Positions 5,810 through 5,878 of a stretch of DNA of 5,878 nt are shown piece after piece. The notes beneath the pieces are model-generated. The model had not been told where the DNA came from. It did no database searches and was given only the letters and a program-made list of their open reading frames with translations. The translations under genes were made by a program, and so were the position numbers. Within the stretch, counting starts at the first letter, position 1; every line of letters begins with the position of its first letter. Source of the DNA: an uncultured Clostridia bacterium (lineage in GTDB: Bacteria > Bacillota > Clostridia > Oscillospirales > Acutalibacteraceae); NCBI GenBank assembly GCA_945875045.1, contig CAMCIX010000116.1:1-5878 (forward strand), written 5' to 3'.

Positions 5810-5878
5810 GGGCTGTAAAAAAACAAATCGGGGTTTGCAGGGATGAATCCGTCCCAAGCGCCCTTGCCTCCCTCTGAC
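5810..5878. repeat. Probable start of a dispersed intergenic repeat, cut by the window end
   Basis: After GGGCTG, an A7 run and CAAATCGGGG come a small hairpin (GGGAT 5840-5844 with GTCCC 5851-5855) and then a non-coding stretch ending GCCTCCCTCTGAC. The last block resembles the left arm of a hairpin-forming repeat (GCCTCCCTC...GAGGGAGG) that I recognise as common between genes in gut Clostridia; the right arm would lie beyond 5878. No ORF or RNA gene is visible. The identification rests on recall and a partial element, so it is tentative. Confidence 0.45.

Noticed and set aside
5743..5878. CRISPR array or tRNA in the 3' spacer
   Set aside because: The 7-bp repeats are directly adjacent without spacers, and no cloverleaf-type sequence is present.
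1..5878. A novel multi-gene system hidden in the window
   Set aside because: All five genes belong to well-known PTS and regulatory families with intact motifs, and no room is left for extra genes between them.

Overview
The window carries one complete, co-directional (+ strand) fructose phosphotransferase operon: a DeoR-type regulator (fruR), 1-phosphofructokinase (fruK), a fused fructose enzyme IIABC (fruA), HPr (ptsH-like) and Enzyme I (ptsI-like). The HPr keeps the regulatory Ser46 context typical of Gram-positive bacteria. The A-B-C order of FruA, the moderately GC-rich coding regions with AT-rich spacers, and the intergenic repeat types at the 3' end suggest a gut-type Clostridia genome (Oscillospirales/Ruminococcaceae-like). 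That placement is inference; there is no rRNA or other phylogenetic marker here.

Layout. 1-40: a rho-independent terminator that probably closes an upstream + strand gene outside the window. 41-245: the regulatory region, with four copies of a 10-bp motif (AAATCGGTCA or its complement), three helically phased ATGATT repeats and a strong sigma-A-type promoter just before fruR. 246-5742: five genes with gaps of 21, 14 and 15 bp and finally a 1-bp stop/start overlap, so almost certainly one transcript. 5743-5878: a gene-free, repeat-rich spacer with a heptamer tandem repeat that folds into a hairpin, an AT inverted repeat, and what looks like the truncated beginning of a dispersed intergenic repeat running off the window end.

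How it works together. Enzyme I takes phosphate from PEP (His187) and passes it to HPr (His15), then to the IIA domain (His67) and the IIB domain (Cys174) of FruA, whose IIC membrane domain imports fructose as fructose-1-phosphate. FruK converts this to fructose-1,6-bisphosphate for glycolysis. FruR probably represses its own operon and responds to a sugar phosphate, most likely fructose-1-phosphate. Having the general PTS proteins in the same operon makes the locus a self-sufficient PEP-to-fructose relay.

The protein families are all well known and I do not see an undescribed system. The points worth a second look are the operator array, the added ptsHI pair, an Enzyme I that is short at its C-terminus with a repeat starting almost at its stop codon, unusual residues around the Enzyme I active sites, and the 3' repeats.
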